Source of the DNA: Ardenticatenaceae bacterium
Lineage (GTDB): Bacteria; Chloroflexota; Anaerolineae; Promineifilales; Promineifilaceae
Length of the DNA stretch: 64,000 bases
NCBI GenBank assembly: GCA_020634415.1
Contig: JACKBT010000007.1
Coordinates: 101,942 to 165,941 of the forward strand
Reading direction: 5' to 3'
Below, piece by piece: positions 34,440 through 42,666 of this stretch; position 1 is the first letter of the stretch, and the number at the start of each line of letters is the position of its first letter. Position numbers and translations under genes: made by a program. The notes under the pieces are model-generated. The model was not told the origin of the DNA. It saw only the letters and a list, made by a program, of their open reading frames with translations, and did not search any database.

Positions 34440-36461
34440 ATGAATCGTTCCTGTTTTGTTGGTTTTTTGTTGAGCGTTGTGCTGCTAACGGCCGTTTCAC
34501 CCCCCTCTTCTGTTCTCGCGGCCACCTGCCTTTCCACCGGTGCAGGCTCCTGGAATAACCCTGGCATGTGGGACTGTGGCACACCACAGGCTGGCGATAC
34601 CATTCACATTCAAAATGGACATACGGTTACACTGGATGCCCCCCTGCCCGCTGTCACCATTACCGTAGAAAGCGGTGGCATCTTGGACACATCCGGCAGT
34701 TTTGATTTGGGAGGATCAACAGTGACGGTCAACGGCACATTCCGCCTTAACGAAGGTGGTTATGTGGACAATGGCACCTTCACGTACAACGCTGGCAGCA
34801 CCTTGGCCTTCGCCACACTCTCCGAATTCGGTTTTGATGGCCTAACCCACGTTTTCTGGCCGTTTGGCGGTGCTCCCACCCACGTTACAGTGGGTTCCGG
34901 TGGGTTGGACTTGAATACGGCCAATCGGCAAATCGCCGGCACGTTGCAAACCAGCGGCCCACTTCGGGACATTCAAAACCTGACAGTCAACGGGGTTTTG
35001 CAACTGAATACGGGTGGCTTTGTAGATACGTCCCCCATTTATGGCTCCGGTGCAACTTTGAATTATAACAGCGGCGGCAGTTACGGCCGTTCCCAAGAAT
35101 GGTCAACCACCAATCCCCACCACGTTCACCTTTCCGCCAATACCACCCTCGATCTGGCCAATGGCGACACCACGACAGCCCGCACCATGAATGGCAACCT
35201 GACCATAGACAGCGGTTCCTCCTTTACTATGGGTAACACCAATGCTGATTTGACCGTACAAGGAAACATCAATAACAGCGGCAACCTCATACTGTCTACT
35301 GGCACAGGTAATCTTGCAGTGGGTGGAAATTGGACGAAAGCAGCTAGTGGCACATTCACCCACAATGGCAGTTGGGTCACGTTCAATGGGGGGACGACAC
35401 AAACACTCATGGGTGTTATGACTGGTGCTGCTAACCGTTTCGAGCGCATCATCGTCACCAATAACTCAGTGGCTGTTTTCAATAACAATGTCGGTGTACG
35501 AACTGGCTTGCAAGTAGACAGCGGCAGCACCATCCGTCCCCAATCAACCAACGAAACCTTTGTGCAGGAAATAGCCGCCGCTGGCAGCGATTTAACTTGT
35601 GATGGCACTTGTGAATTCAATGATTTAACCATCCGCAACATAGATGCCAGTGGCTCCGATGGTGTTATTGATGTTAATGGGGCCTTCACCATTAACAATG
35701 CAACCAGCAACTTTACCGCCCCATCCGCCACAGCCACTTTTACGATTGCGGGTGATTTCGTTAACAACATCACGACTGGCTCGACCAACTTTAACAATAG
35801 TTCTGTGCAATTTGATGGCGGCGTGGTGCAAACGATGAGTGGCAGTGGGGTTAACAATTTTTATGACTTGGTGGTTGGTTCGGGTACAACTTTGGTGGAT
35901 GGGGCAGCAACGGCCGTTTCCACCACCAACAGCTTCACCAACAACGGCACCTTTCGCCGCACGGCAACCATTGGCAGCACCGGCACATTAGCCTTTGGTT
36001 TGACCAATGTAACTTTAGAAGTGAACAGCTTCACCCTCACCCCGCAAATCACCATAGACCGCATAGACAGCGATCACCCTGGTGCCACCACTGCTATCGC
36101 GGCCAACAGCCAGCGTTATTGGGTCATCAGCGATGATGCCAATGGCACATTTGACGTAGATTTGATTTTTATGGATGAGACCATGACTGATAATACAGCT
36201 CAACGCACCTGCCGCACATCCGATAATGGTGCTTCATGGGACTGTGTGGCCGATGCTGACCCAGCGACAACTGTTGCCCGACGCAATGGCGTAACGGCTT
36301 TTTCCGATTGGCAAAATTGTGGGGCTTGTGGGCCAACGGCCGTTTCCCTCACCACCCTCTCCGCCACACCCCAGCCAGCGGCCAGATGGATATTCATCAT
36401 CTTGGCACTGTCCTTTACCCTCGCCACCATCATCTTGCGCCGTAAAAATCTAAACCCGTAA
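34440..36461 (+). CDS. Secreted repeat protein with C-terminal membrane anchor
   Basis: Exported protein of 673 aa. A signal peptide (about 1-29, ending SSVLAA) is followed by a G8-like or beta-helix region with many short TVNGTFxLNxGG and FTNNGTF repeats, probably a right-handed beta-helix. Near the end, GVTAFSDW and PTAVSL precede a hydrophobic helix and the tail LRRKNLNP, a three-part surface-anchoring signal. The same C-terminal layout is found in the protein at 38223. AAGGAG precedes the ATG at 34440; an upstream in-frame ATG at 34395 is rejected. Function unknown, probably cell surface. Confidence 0.8.
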   Translation: MNRSCFVGFLLSVVLLTAVSPPSSVLAATCLSTGAGSWNNPGMWDCGTPQAGDTIHIQNGHTVTLDAPLPAVTITVESGGILDTSGSFDLGGSTVTVNGTFRLNEGGYVDNGTFTYNAGSTLAFATLSEFGFDGLTHVFWPFGGAPTHVTVGSGGLDLNTANRQIAGTLQTSGPLRDIQNLTVNGVLQLNTGGFVDTSPIYGSGATLNYNSGGSYGRSQEWSTTNPHHVHLSANTTLDLANGDTTTARTMNGNLTIDSGSSFTMGNTNADLTVQGNINNSGNLILSTGTGNLAVGGNWTKAASGTFTHNGSWVTFNGGTTQTLMGVMTGAANRFERIIVTNNSVAVFNNNVGVRTGLQVDSGSTIRPQSTNETFVQEIAAAGSDLTCDGTCEFNDLTIRNIDASGSDGVIDVNGAFTINNATSNFTAPSATATFTIAGDFVNNITTGSTNFNNSSVQFDGGVVQTMSGSGVNNFYDLVVGSGTTLVDGAATAVSTTNSFTNNGTFRRTATIGSTGTLAFGLTNVTLEVNSFTLTPQITIDRIDSDHPGATTAIAANSQRYWVISDDANGTFDVDLIFMDETMTDNTAQRTCRTSDNGASWDCVADADPATTVARRNGVTAFSDWQNCGACGPTAVSLTTLSATPQPAARWIFIILALSFTLATIILRRKNLNP

Positions 36462-36473
36462 AGTTTTTTAAGT

Positions 36474-36520
36474 GGAGTGGAGGCTTCAGCCGGAACTATT
36501 CCGCCTAAAGCCTCCACTCC
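36474..36520. repeat. GGAGTGGAGGC hairpin, second copy
   Basis: Imperfect copy of the element at 21191-21237: same arms, loop and ends, with two mismatches in the stem. It lies between the stop codons of convergent genes and could act as a two-way terminator. Confidence 0.65.
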
Positions 36521-36533
36521 AGCCCAAGTTAGG

Positions 36534-37406
36534 TCAACGGCCGTAAACCACCTCACCCTCACCCACCACATAGGCGTAAGGCATAGCCGTCGTGTTAAAC
36601 GCCCACCCCACCTGCCCCCAACGGTCAATGGCAATCACGCCGCCCTCGCCCTGCACCCGTTCTTCAAGCAGCCGGATGGCGGCCTCGCAGGCCGCCTGTG
36701 CCGATAAACCGTTGCCCACAAAATCGCACACCCGCTTGCTCATCAGCACCTTCATCAACGCTTCGCCATAGCCAGTGGCACTCACCGCCGCCGTCCAATT
36801 ATCGGCGTATCCCCCCGACCCCACCAGCGGACTGTCGCCCACACGCCCTGGCAGTTTGCCGCCAATGCCGCCCGTAGATGTGCCCACCGCCAAATTGCCC
36901 GCCGCATCCAAAGCCACCGCCCCCACCGTGTCGCCAAAGGATTGGCCGTGTCTGGTCTGATAGGCTTCTACTTCGGATGGGGCCAGGAGATCGGCCGTTT
37001 GGCAGCGGGGAAAACCAATGCTGTCGGCAAAGGCTTCGGCCCCAGCCCCGACGATGAAATTGTGCGGGGTGTCCACCATCACCCGGCGCGCCAGGCTGAT
37101 GGGGTGGCGCACCTGCCGTACAGCCGCAATAGCTCCAAGACTAAGATCACGGCCGTTCATAATCATCGCATCCATCTCAATTTCCCCCGCCGCATTCATC
37201 TTGCTGCCCCTCCCCGCTTCTAAAACGGGGCAGTCTTCAAGGATGTGAACGGCCGTTTCCACCCCATCCAATGCCGACCCACCCCGCAACAACACGGCCT
37301 GCCCCGCCCTGGCCGCTGCCACACAAGCCTCAATCCCCTCCTGCAATTCCGCCGAGGTCAGTCCCCAATCGTCAGCGCCACCATGAACAATGATGGTTGG
37401 TGTCAT
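36534..37406 (-). CDS. Isoaspartyl peptidase / L-asparaginase family hydrolase
   Basis: N-terminal-nucleophile hydrolase of 290 aa of the plant-type asparaginase family, which hydrolyses asparagine or isoaspartyl peptides. The precursor is cut before the Thr of GDTVGAVALD (about residue 144), making it the nucleophile. TSTGGIGGKLPGRVGDSPLVG carries the substrate-binding residues. IIVHGGAD begins the alpha subunit as usual. Length is normal. It converges with the secreted protein at 34440. Confidence 0.92.
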   Translation of the reverse strand: MTPTIIVHGGADDWGLTSAELQEGIEACVAAARAGQAVLLRGGSALDGVETAVHILEDCPVLEAGRGSKMNAAGEIEMDAMIMNGRDLSLGAIAAVRQVRHPISLARRVMVDTPHNFIVGAGAEAFADSIGFPRCQTADLLAPSEVEAYQTRHGQSFGDTVGAVALDAAGNLAVGTSTGGIGGKLPGRVGDSPLVGSGGYADNWTAAVSATGYGEALMKVLMSKRVCDFVGNGLSAQAACEAAIRLLEERVQGEGGVIAIDRWGQVGWAFNTTAMPYAYVVGEGEVVYGR

Positions 37407-37452
37407 CTCATATTCTCCTGTTTTACATCCAAAGTCTGTTCTGTTTGTTTAC

Positions 37453-38019
37453 TCATGATTGATCTCCGCGCATGAGAACCATATCCCAATAGATTGGTTC
37501 TTTTAATCTTGGCTCTACCTCTCGCCAAACTTGCTCATCCCGTTCCGTGCGCAGGTAGGGCTGAAAGCCGAAGTGCCGATAGAGATTGAGGGCCGGGAGG
37601 CGCACATTGGCTGTGCCAAGATGGGCTTTTTGCTGGCCCAGGCTGAGGAACTTTTGGCAAACGGCCGTCATCAACCCCTTCGCCAGCCCTTTGCCCTGCG
37701 CCTCTGGCCGAATGGCGACCCAATGCACCATGCCCCACGTATCATCCCAACCCGGCCAGGCGGTGGCCGTGCCAATCGGCCGTTTCGCCCCATCCAGCAA
37801 ATAAAACTGCCGCTCCGCTAATACCTGTTCATCCGTGCCAAACTGCTCGGCAAAAAGCTCCGGCGTGATGTGGCTGTACGCATCCGCCACCACATGAATC
37901 TCCGTCCAGTGCGCCCCATCCCCAGGTTGATACATCCGCAAAGTATAAGGCGTGGGCAACGTATAAACAGGTGTCTGCGCCAGATTATGGCAGACCATTT
38001 CGACTGATTCGTAATTCAC
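37453..38019 (-). CDS. GNAT-family N-acetyltransferase
   Basis: Predicted acetyl-CoA-dependent acetyltransferase of 188 aa. The acetyl-CoA loop is visible as VAIRPEAQGKGLAKGLM (Q-x2-G-x-A type). ALNLYRHFGFQP is the usual motif B helix. Substrate is unknown. The frame runs upstream to 38112, but the GTG at 38019 follows GAGG at good spacing and is the best start; the ATG at 37998 is an alternative. It lies 46 nt from the asparaginase start, probably in one unit. Confidence 0.82.
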   Translation of the reverse strand: MNYESVEMVCHNLAQTPVYTLPTPYTLRMYQPGDGAHWTEIHVVADAYSHITPELFAEQFGTDEQVLAERQFYLLDGAKRPIGTATAWPGWDDTWGMVHWVAIRPEAQGKGLAKGLMTAVCQKFLSLGQQKAHLGTANVRLPALNLYRHFGFQPYLRTERDEQVWREVEPRLKEPIYWDMVLMRGDQS

Positions 38020-38222
38020 AAGGTTGTCCTCATTGGGTGGGAGTGATGCACTTGACGTGCTGTGACTCGGCGCACCACCAGCCAGAGCCAGGCTTCCAGA
38101 TGGCCTCAACACAGGCTAATCGGCCGTTTCGTTACATCGTTTCGTGCCTTCCCTCCGCAAAAATAAAGGGTTTCTAAAGAGTTGGCGCGTATGGTAACAG
38201 AAAAATGAAGGAGTGAGGATAT

Positions 38223-40307
38223 ATGAACAGAGAAAAACAAGGTTATCAATGGTTGCTGGGAGGGATAACGGCCGTTACCCTCCTGCTCGCCCTCTTATAC
38301 CCCCAACAAACCCCCTTAGCCCACGCCGCCGCCATCATCACCGTAGACGGCACAACCTGCACCCTGCCCGATGCCATCACCGCCGCCAACAGCAACACCG
38401 CCACCGGCGGCTGCCCCGCCGGCAACGACACGGGCGGCTTCGACACCATCGAACTGCAAACCGATGTCACCCTAACGGCCAATCTGCCTCAAATCACTTC
38501 TCCCATTGTCTTTAATGGTAATGGGCATGTCATAGATGGCAATAATCTCTATCGCCCTTTCTACATTGATATCCCCGCAGCTGGCGACTTTACGCTAAAT
38601 GACATCACCGTAACTGGAGCCAGAGCCAACTCTGGCTCAGCATTATACAATGCACAAGGCAATATCATCATTCGTGATAGCACATTCTACAATAACAACT
38701 CTAATGGTAGTGAAGGGGCCATTCGCAATTATCTGGGAAATGCAATGCTTATCGAAAATAGCATGATACATGACAACACAGCCAACAGCCGGGGCGGTGG
38801 TGTCTACACTGGTCAGAGTTCAACCCTCGTCATTCGCAACAGCCAGATTTGGAACAATAGTGTTAGTGATAATGGTGGTGGGATTGGCATAGGCAGCAGC
38901 TCGGCGGTAACGATTACCAATAGTGTAATTACGAACAATGCCAGTCAATATGGAGGAGGTATTTATTCGTTAGGCGGTGGTCAACTTGTGATAAAGAATA
39001 GCACGATTGCTAACAACACGGCCGATTTAGGAGGAGGCATTACCATCCAAAACGATACGAGCATTTCCTTAACCCACAGCACAATTAGTGGAAATGTAGC
39101 TGGCTATGTTGGTGGTGGTATTTTTGGTAATGGGATGGGGAATTTAACCTTAAACAACAGCACCATCAGCAATAACTCTGCCGACATGGGAGCAGGTATT
39201 GGTTTTAATCCATTTATCACCGTGACTAATAAAACTGTAACCATTAACAACAGCACTATTGCCTTCAACAATGCCGTTAGTTCCGGTGGCGGTGTGAGTA
39301 ATGCCACAGGGTATACCATCGATCTGAACCGGACGATACTCTCTGGTAACACAGCCCCAACGGCCGCTGAAATAGACAGCACCAATGGTACGGTTACAGG
39401 CAACAACTACAACGTCATTGGCAGCAGTGGCTCGGCGAACTCTGTGGGCTTTACGCCGTCAGGCACAGATATGATTCCCGGTCTGCCTGCTGCGCTGGTG
39501 CTAAACACCACGCTGGCCGATAATGGCGGCCCCACCTGGACACACGCCCTTACCAACAACAGCATTGCCAAAGACAAAGCCCCCAACGCCGACTGCACGG
39601 CCGATCCCATCGGCGGCATTGACCAGCGGGGCGCGGCGCGGAATTTTGATTTGAATGGCTCCGGCACGGCCAATGAGTGTGATATTGGCGCGGTGGAAGC
39701 CCATGAAGTGCTGACTGCGGGCGGGAACTGTGTCTTTGGCCCCGAATTAGCTGGTTTGCAGACGTTTGCCTTTGGCAGCGGCCATACCGTTACCATTGAT
39801 GTGCATGCGGCTAATGGTTTGCGCTGCCTGTCGGTGGAGGAGATGGGGCCACCGGCTTACCATCTGTTGGAGTGGTACACGGGCATGACAGGTTTTGGCT
39901 TGCATACGGGTAACTGGTGGCATATTACGGGCAATGTGACGAATGGCTTGGATGTGGATGTGACGCTGCCTTATGGTGCTGCCGATGCCGACAGCCGCCT
40001 CTGCCGCTGGACGGGGGAGGTAGGGTCGGCGGTGTGGCAGTGTGGCGACGGGGTGACGACGACTTTTGTGGCCGGTACGTCGGTCACGCAGTCGGGTGTC
40101 AGTGCCTTTTCGGATTGGGCGGTGGGCGATTCGCAGGCACCAACGGCCGTTTCCCTGCACAGCATCACCACCACCCACCGCCCCTGGGCCAACAGTCTGC
40201 TGGGCGCAGCGGCCGTTCTGCTGCTCCTCTCCCTCTATCACCTCCGCCAAAGGCAAACGCGGCGGCAAAAAATGGGGCATGTTTCAAGTTTTCTTTACAA
40301 ATTGTAG
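38223..40307 (+). CDS. Secreted beta-helix protein with C-terminal membrane anchor
   Basis: Exported protein of 694 aa. After a signal segment (about 14-38) it has the CTLPDAITAANSNT start typical of surface right-handed beta-helix proteins. Many NNSTIxNN and GGGI repeats follow, through about residue 400. A lower-complexity region leads to GVSAFSDW, PTAVSL, a membrane helix and a basic tail (LRQRQTRRQK), matching the end of the protein at 34440. AAGGAG lies upstream of the ATG. Probably a surface-exposed adhesin-like protein; ligand unknown. Confidence 0.82.
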   Translation: MNREKQGYQWLLGGITAVTLLLALLYPQQTPLAHAAAIITVDGTTCTLPDAITAANSNTATGGCPAGNDTGGFDTIELQTDVTLTANLPQITSPIVFNGNGHVIDGNNLYRPFYIDIPAAGDFTLNDITVTGARANSGSALYNAQGNIIIRDSTFYNNNSNGSEGAIRNYLGNAMLIENSMIHDNTANSRGGGVYTGQSSTLVIRNSQIWNNSVSDNGGGIGIGSSSAVTITNSVITNNASQYGGGIYSLGGGQLVIKNSTIANNTADLGGGITIQNDTSISLTHSTISGNVAGYVGGGIFGNGMGNLTLNNSTISNNSADMGAGIGFNPFITVTNKTVTINNSTIAFNNAVSSGGGVSNATGYTIDLNRTILSGNTAPTAAEIDSTNGTVTGNNYNVIGSSGSANSVGFTPSGTDMIPGLPAALVLNTTLADNGGPTWTHALTNNSIAKDKAPNADCTADPIGGIDQRGAARNFDLNGSGTANECDIGAVEAHEVLTAGGNCVFGPELAGLQTFAFGSGHTVTIDVHAANGLRCLSVEEMGPPAYHLLEWYTGMTGFGLHTGNWWHITGNVTNGLDVDVTLPYGAADADSRLCRWTGEVGSAVWQCGDGVTTTFVAGTSVTQSGVSAFSDWAVGDSQAPTAVSLHSITTTHRPWANSLLGAAAVLLLLSLYHLRQRQTRRQKMGHVSSFLYKL

Positions 40308-40361
40308 AACGATTTTGCAAATCGTTCTCTGGGTGATTTACAAAATCGCCCTACAAACTGT
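40307..40361. repeat. GTAGAACG...CCCTAC hairpin, relative of 10872
   Basis: Imperfect inverted repeat of TTTTGCAAATCGTTCT and GATTTACAAAATCGCCCTAC arms after the beta-helix gene. It is closely related to 10872-10926 and may act as a terminator. Confidence 0.5.
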
Positions 40362-40551
40362 TAAGCTGATTGTCCAGGTTCCTGAACCATGCCCAAAACG
40401 GTAAATCTATTCTCGTTAAGGTCATAGAGTAACATTTTCTTGGTGGCTAGAGATTGGAGACTGGTCAATCTCTAGTCTCAAGCCTCCAATCTCTTTTAGT
40501 AGAAGATAACTTTATGCCCGTGTTTAGTATAGTCCCCTTTACCCAAGCCTG
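40362..40551. other. Gene-free spacer before the thiolase gene
   Basis: About 310 nt separate the beta-helix protein and the thiolase. Besides the hairpin at 40307 and the promoter at 40552, the stretch contains a GAGATTGGAGACTGG / CCAATCTCT word-repeat (40444-40497). I see no coding sequence or RNA gene in the rest. Confidence 0.4.
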
Positions 40552-40581
40552 TTGTTCATTTGTAACTAAACTCCGTACAAT
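40552..40581 (+). promoter_or_regulatory. Thiolase promoter
   Basis: TTGTTC (40552-40557), 18 nt and TACAAT (40576-40581) make a plausible sigma-70-type promoter 36 nt before the ATG. Confidence 0.55.
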
Positions 40582-40617
40582 AGAGCCAAATTCCACTTTA
40601 CCACTGAGGAGCTTACT

Positions 40618-41862
40618 ATGAACACACAAGATAAACGGCCGTCTGACATCGTAATCGTCGGTGCAGCCCGGACAGCGGTCGGCAAATTTAATGGGGCCTT
40701 GAGCGCATTGAGTGCCCCCGAGTTGGGAGCGGTGGCGGTGCAAACGGCCGTTTCCCGCTCCGGCATCAACCCCGAAACCATCTACGAAGTCATCATGGGC
40801 AACGTCGTCTCTGCGGGCGTGGGGCAGGCTCCCGCCCGCCAGGCGGCTATCAAAGGCGGCTTGCCCGACACAGTGGGGGCCACCACCATCAACAAAGTCT
40901 GCGGCTCCAGCCTCAAAGCCGTCATGATGGCCGCCAATGGCATCGCCGCGGGCGAAGGCGATGTGTTCGTCGCCGGTGGCATGGAGAGCATGACCAACAC
41001 CCCCTACTTTTTGCCCAAAGCGCGGCAGGGACTGCGCTATGGGCATGGCGAACTCAAAGATGCCCTCCTGCATGATGGCCTCTGGTGCGCCTTCCAGGAT
41101 TGGGGCATGGGCAATGCCGCTGAATTCATCGGCAAACAGTTCGAGATTTCGCGCCAGGAGATGGATGAATTTGCCCTGCGCAGCCACGAACGCGCCGCCG
41201 CCGCCACCGCCAGAGGTGATTTTGAGGCGGAAATTGCCCCCATTGAACTGAAATCACGCAAAGGCACGACAATCTTCAACCGCGATGAGTCTATTCGAGC
41301 CGAATTCAGCAACGGTGATTATGAAATCGGCACCAGTTTGGCACAGTTGGCAAAGCTGCCACCGGCGTTCGAGCAGGATGGCAAGGTGACGGCGGGCAAT
41401 GCCCCAGGCTTGAATGATGGCGGATCGGCCGTTGTTGTGACCAGCCGCGCCGAAGCGGAACGGCAAGGGGTGCGGCCAATGGCGCGAATTGTGGGATATA
41501 CGCATACGGCCGTTGATCCCCAATGGATTTTTGCCGCGCCTGCCCGGGCCATTCCCCGGCTGCTGGCTCGTCTCGATTGGTCGTTGGATGACGTTGACCT
41601 CATCGAACTCAACGAAGCCTTCGCCGCCCAAGTTTTAGCCAACGGCGCCGAACTCAGCCAAAAAGGGTACAACTGGGACTGGGACAAGGTGAATGTGAAC
41701 GGTGGCGCCATTGCTTTGGGCCATCCGTTGGGAGCCACAGGCACCAAACTGCTGGTGACACTGCTCTATGCCCTCCAAAATCGCAGCCTCAAGCGGGGCA
41801 TTGCCGCCCTCTGTTTGGGCGGTGGCGAGGCCGTCGCTTTGGCGGTGGAGATGGCGCAATGA
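40618..41862 (+). CDS. Acetyl-CoA C-acyltransferase (thiolase)
   Basis: Thiolase of 414 aa joining or cleaving acyl-CoA and acetyl-CoA. Cys in NKVCGSSLKAVMMA (about residue 98) forms the acyl-enzyme. The C-terminal NVNGGAIALGHPLGATGTKL carries the catalytic His, and CLGGGEAVALAVE replaces the usual CIGGGxGxA block, keeping the second Cys. LNEAFAAQ supplies the NEAF motif. GGAG stands before the ATG. With no other fatty-acid genes nearby, a biosynthetic or degradative role cannot be chosen. Confidence 0.93.
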   Translation: MNTQDKRPSDIVIVGAARTAVGKFNGALSALSAPELGAVAVQTAVSRSGINPETIYEVIMGNVVSAGVGQAPARQAAIKGGLPDTVGATTINKVCGSSLKAVMMAANGIAAGEGDVFVAGGMESMTNTPYFLPKARQGLRYGHGELKDALLHDGLWCAFQDWGMGNAAEFIGKQFEISRQEMDEFALRSHERAAAATARGDFEAEIAPIELKSRKGTTIFNRDESIRAEFSNGDYEIGTSLAQLAKLPPAFEQDGKVTAGNAPGLNDGGSAVVVTSRAEAERQGVRPMARIVGYTHTAVDPQWIFAAPARAIPRLLARLDWSLDDVDLIELNEAFAAQVLANGAELSQKGYNWDWDKVNVNGGAIALGHPLGATGTKLLVTLLYALQNRSLKRGIAALCLGGGEAVALAVEMAQ

Positions 41863-41902
41863 TGGCCGCGCTCAACTTGCGGCCGTAACTGTGTGACTGG
41901 AC

Positions 41903-42003
41903 GTAAGTGTTCGTTTTTAACTTAGCGGTTTTGGAGATTGGAGATTAACTAGTCTCCAATATCTAATCTCCACTCTCCAATCTCTCGCTGAACTGTGAAG
42001 TTA
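41903..42003. repeat. Dispersed element, copy 2 (TAACTT...AAGTTA)
   Basis: About 100 bp with the same order of parts as 12912-13005: TAAGTGTTCGTTTTTAACTTAG, then GGAGATTGGAGATT words and inverted copies, closing at GAAGTTA. TAACTT (41918-41923) and AAGTTA (41998-42003) are the inverted ends. AACGGCCGTT follows at 42030. No coding capacity. Confidence 0.5.
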
Positions 42004-42057
42004 TTTATGGACGTTTACAAAGCTGTGGCAACGGCCGTTGAAGGAGATTAATTTATT

Positions 42058-42636
42058 TTGACTGAATTCACAGGCAACACCACTAACTTCCCCTCCCGCC
42101 TCACCTGGTTTGGTGTGGGGCTGATTCTATTTTGTAGTTACATCCTCTATTTCTTGCTGCAAGATGTGAGCAGTGTGCCGGACGATCCGCAGGTGATGGG
42201 ATTGCCAACGGCCGTTCAGCAAGCCAGCGACGAACGCATGTACGTGCAGCTACAGGGCGGCCAATGGGACTGCGACAGCATCACCTACGTCCGCACCCCC
42301 CGCGCCAACAACCGCTCCGCCAGCACCGACACCGAAGTGTTTCTCACCAGTGACGACGGCTCCGTCGTCGCCTTCGTGCGCCTCTCCGGCGAGCAAACTT
42401 GCGCCGACCTCAACGCCACCACTCCCCAAGGCTACCTCACCCTTCTCGATAGCGACAAACAGCAAGAACTAACCAACGAAGTACGGCTGGCAAAATACAT
42501 TGCCGCCACCGACTATTTGGAGCTTTGCGGCTATTGCAGTCCCAACAATTCCCGTTTGGGCATCATTATTAGCTCAATTATGGGCTTGATGGGTGTGGGG
42601 TTGATTGGCTTGGATTGGAAAAACGGCCGTTCGTAG
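42058..42636 (+). CDS. Membrane protein of unknown function
   Basis: Protein of 192 aa with one helix near the N-terminus (VGLILFCSYILYFLL, about 19-34) and one near the C-terminus (IIISSIMGLMGVGLIGL, about 168-184), enclosing a soluble domain of about 130 residues. The start is uncertain: TTG at 42058 follows GGAG by 13 bases. I do not recognise the family. It is convergent with the GH2 gene, and the stop codon lies inside the terminator hairpin at 42633. AACGGCCGTT at 42622 encodes part of its last residues (NGRS). Confidence 0.55.
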   Translation: MTEFTGNTTNFPSRLTWFGVGLILFCSYILYFLLQDVSSVPDDPQVMGLPTAVQQASDERMYVQLQGGQWDCDSITYVRTPRANNRSASTDTEVFLTSDDGSVVAFVRLSGEQTCADLNATTPQGYLTLLDSDKQQELTNEVRLAKYIAATDYLELCGYCSPNNSRLGIIISSIMGLMGVGLIGLDWKNGRS

Positions 42637-42660
42637 GGAAAAGGTACGCCTTTTCCCTAC
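42633..42660. terminator. Bidirectional hairpin terminator (GTAGGG family)
   Basis: GTAGGGAAAAGG (42633-42644) pairs perfectly with CCTTTTCCCTAC (42649-42660) around a TACG loop, between two convergent genes. It overlaps the stop codon of the 42058 gene. Confidence 0.7.
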
Positions 42661-42666
42661 ATTTCC

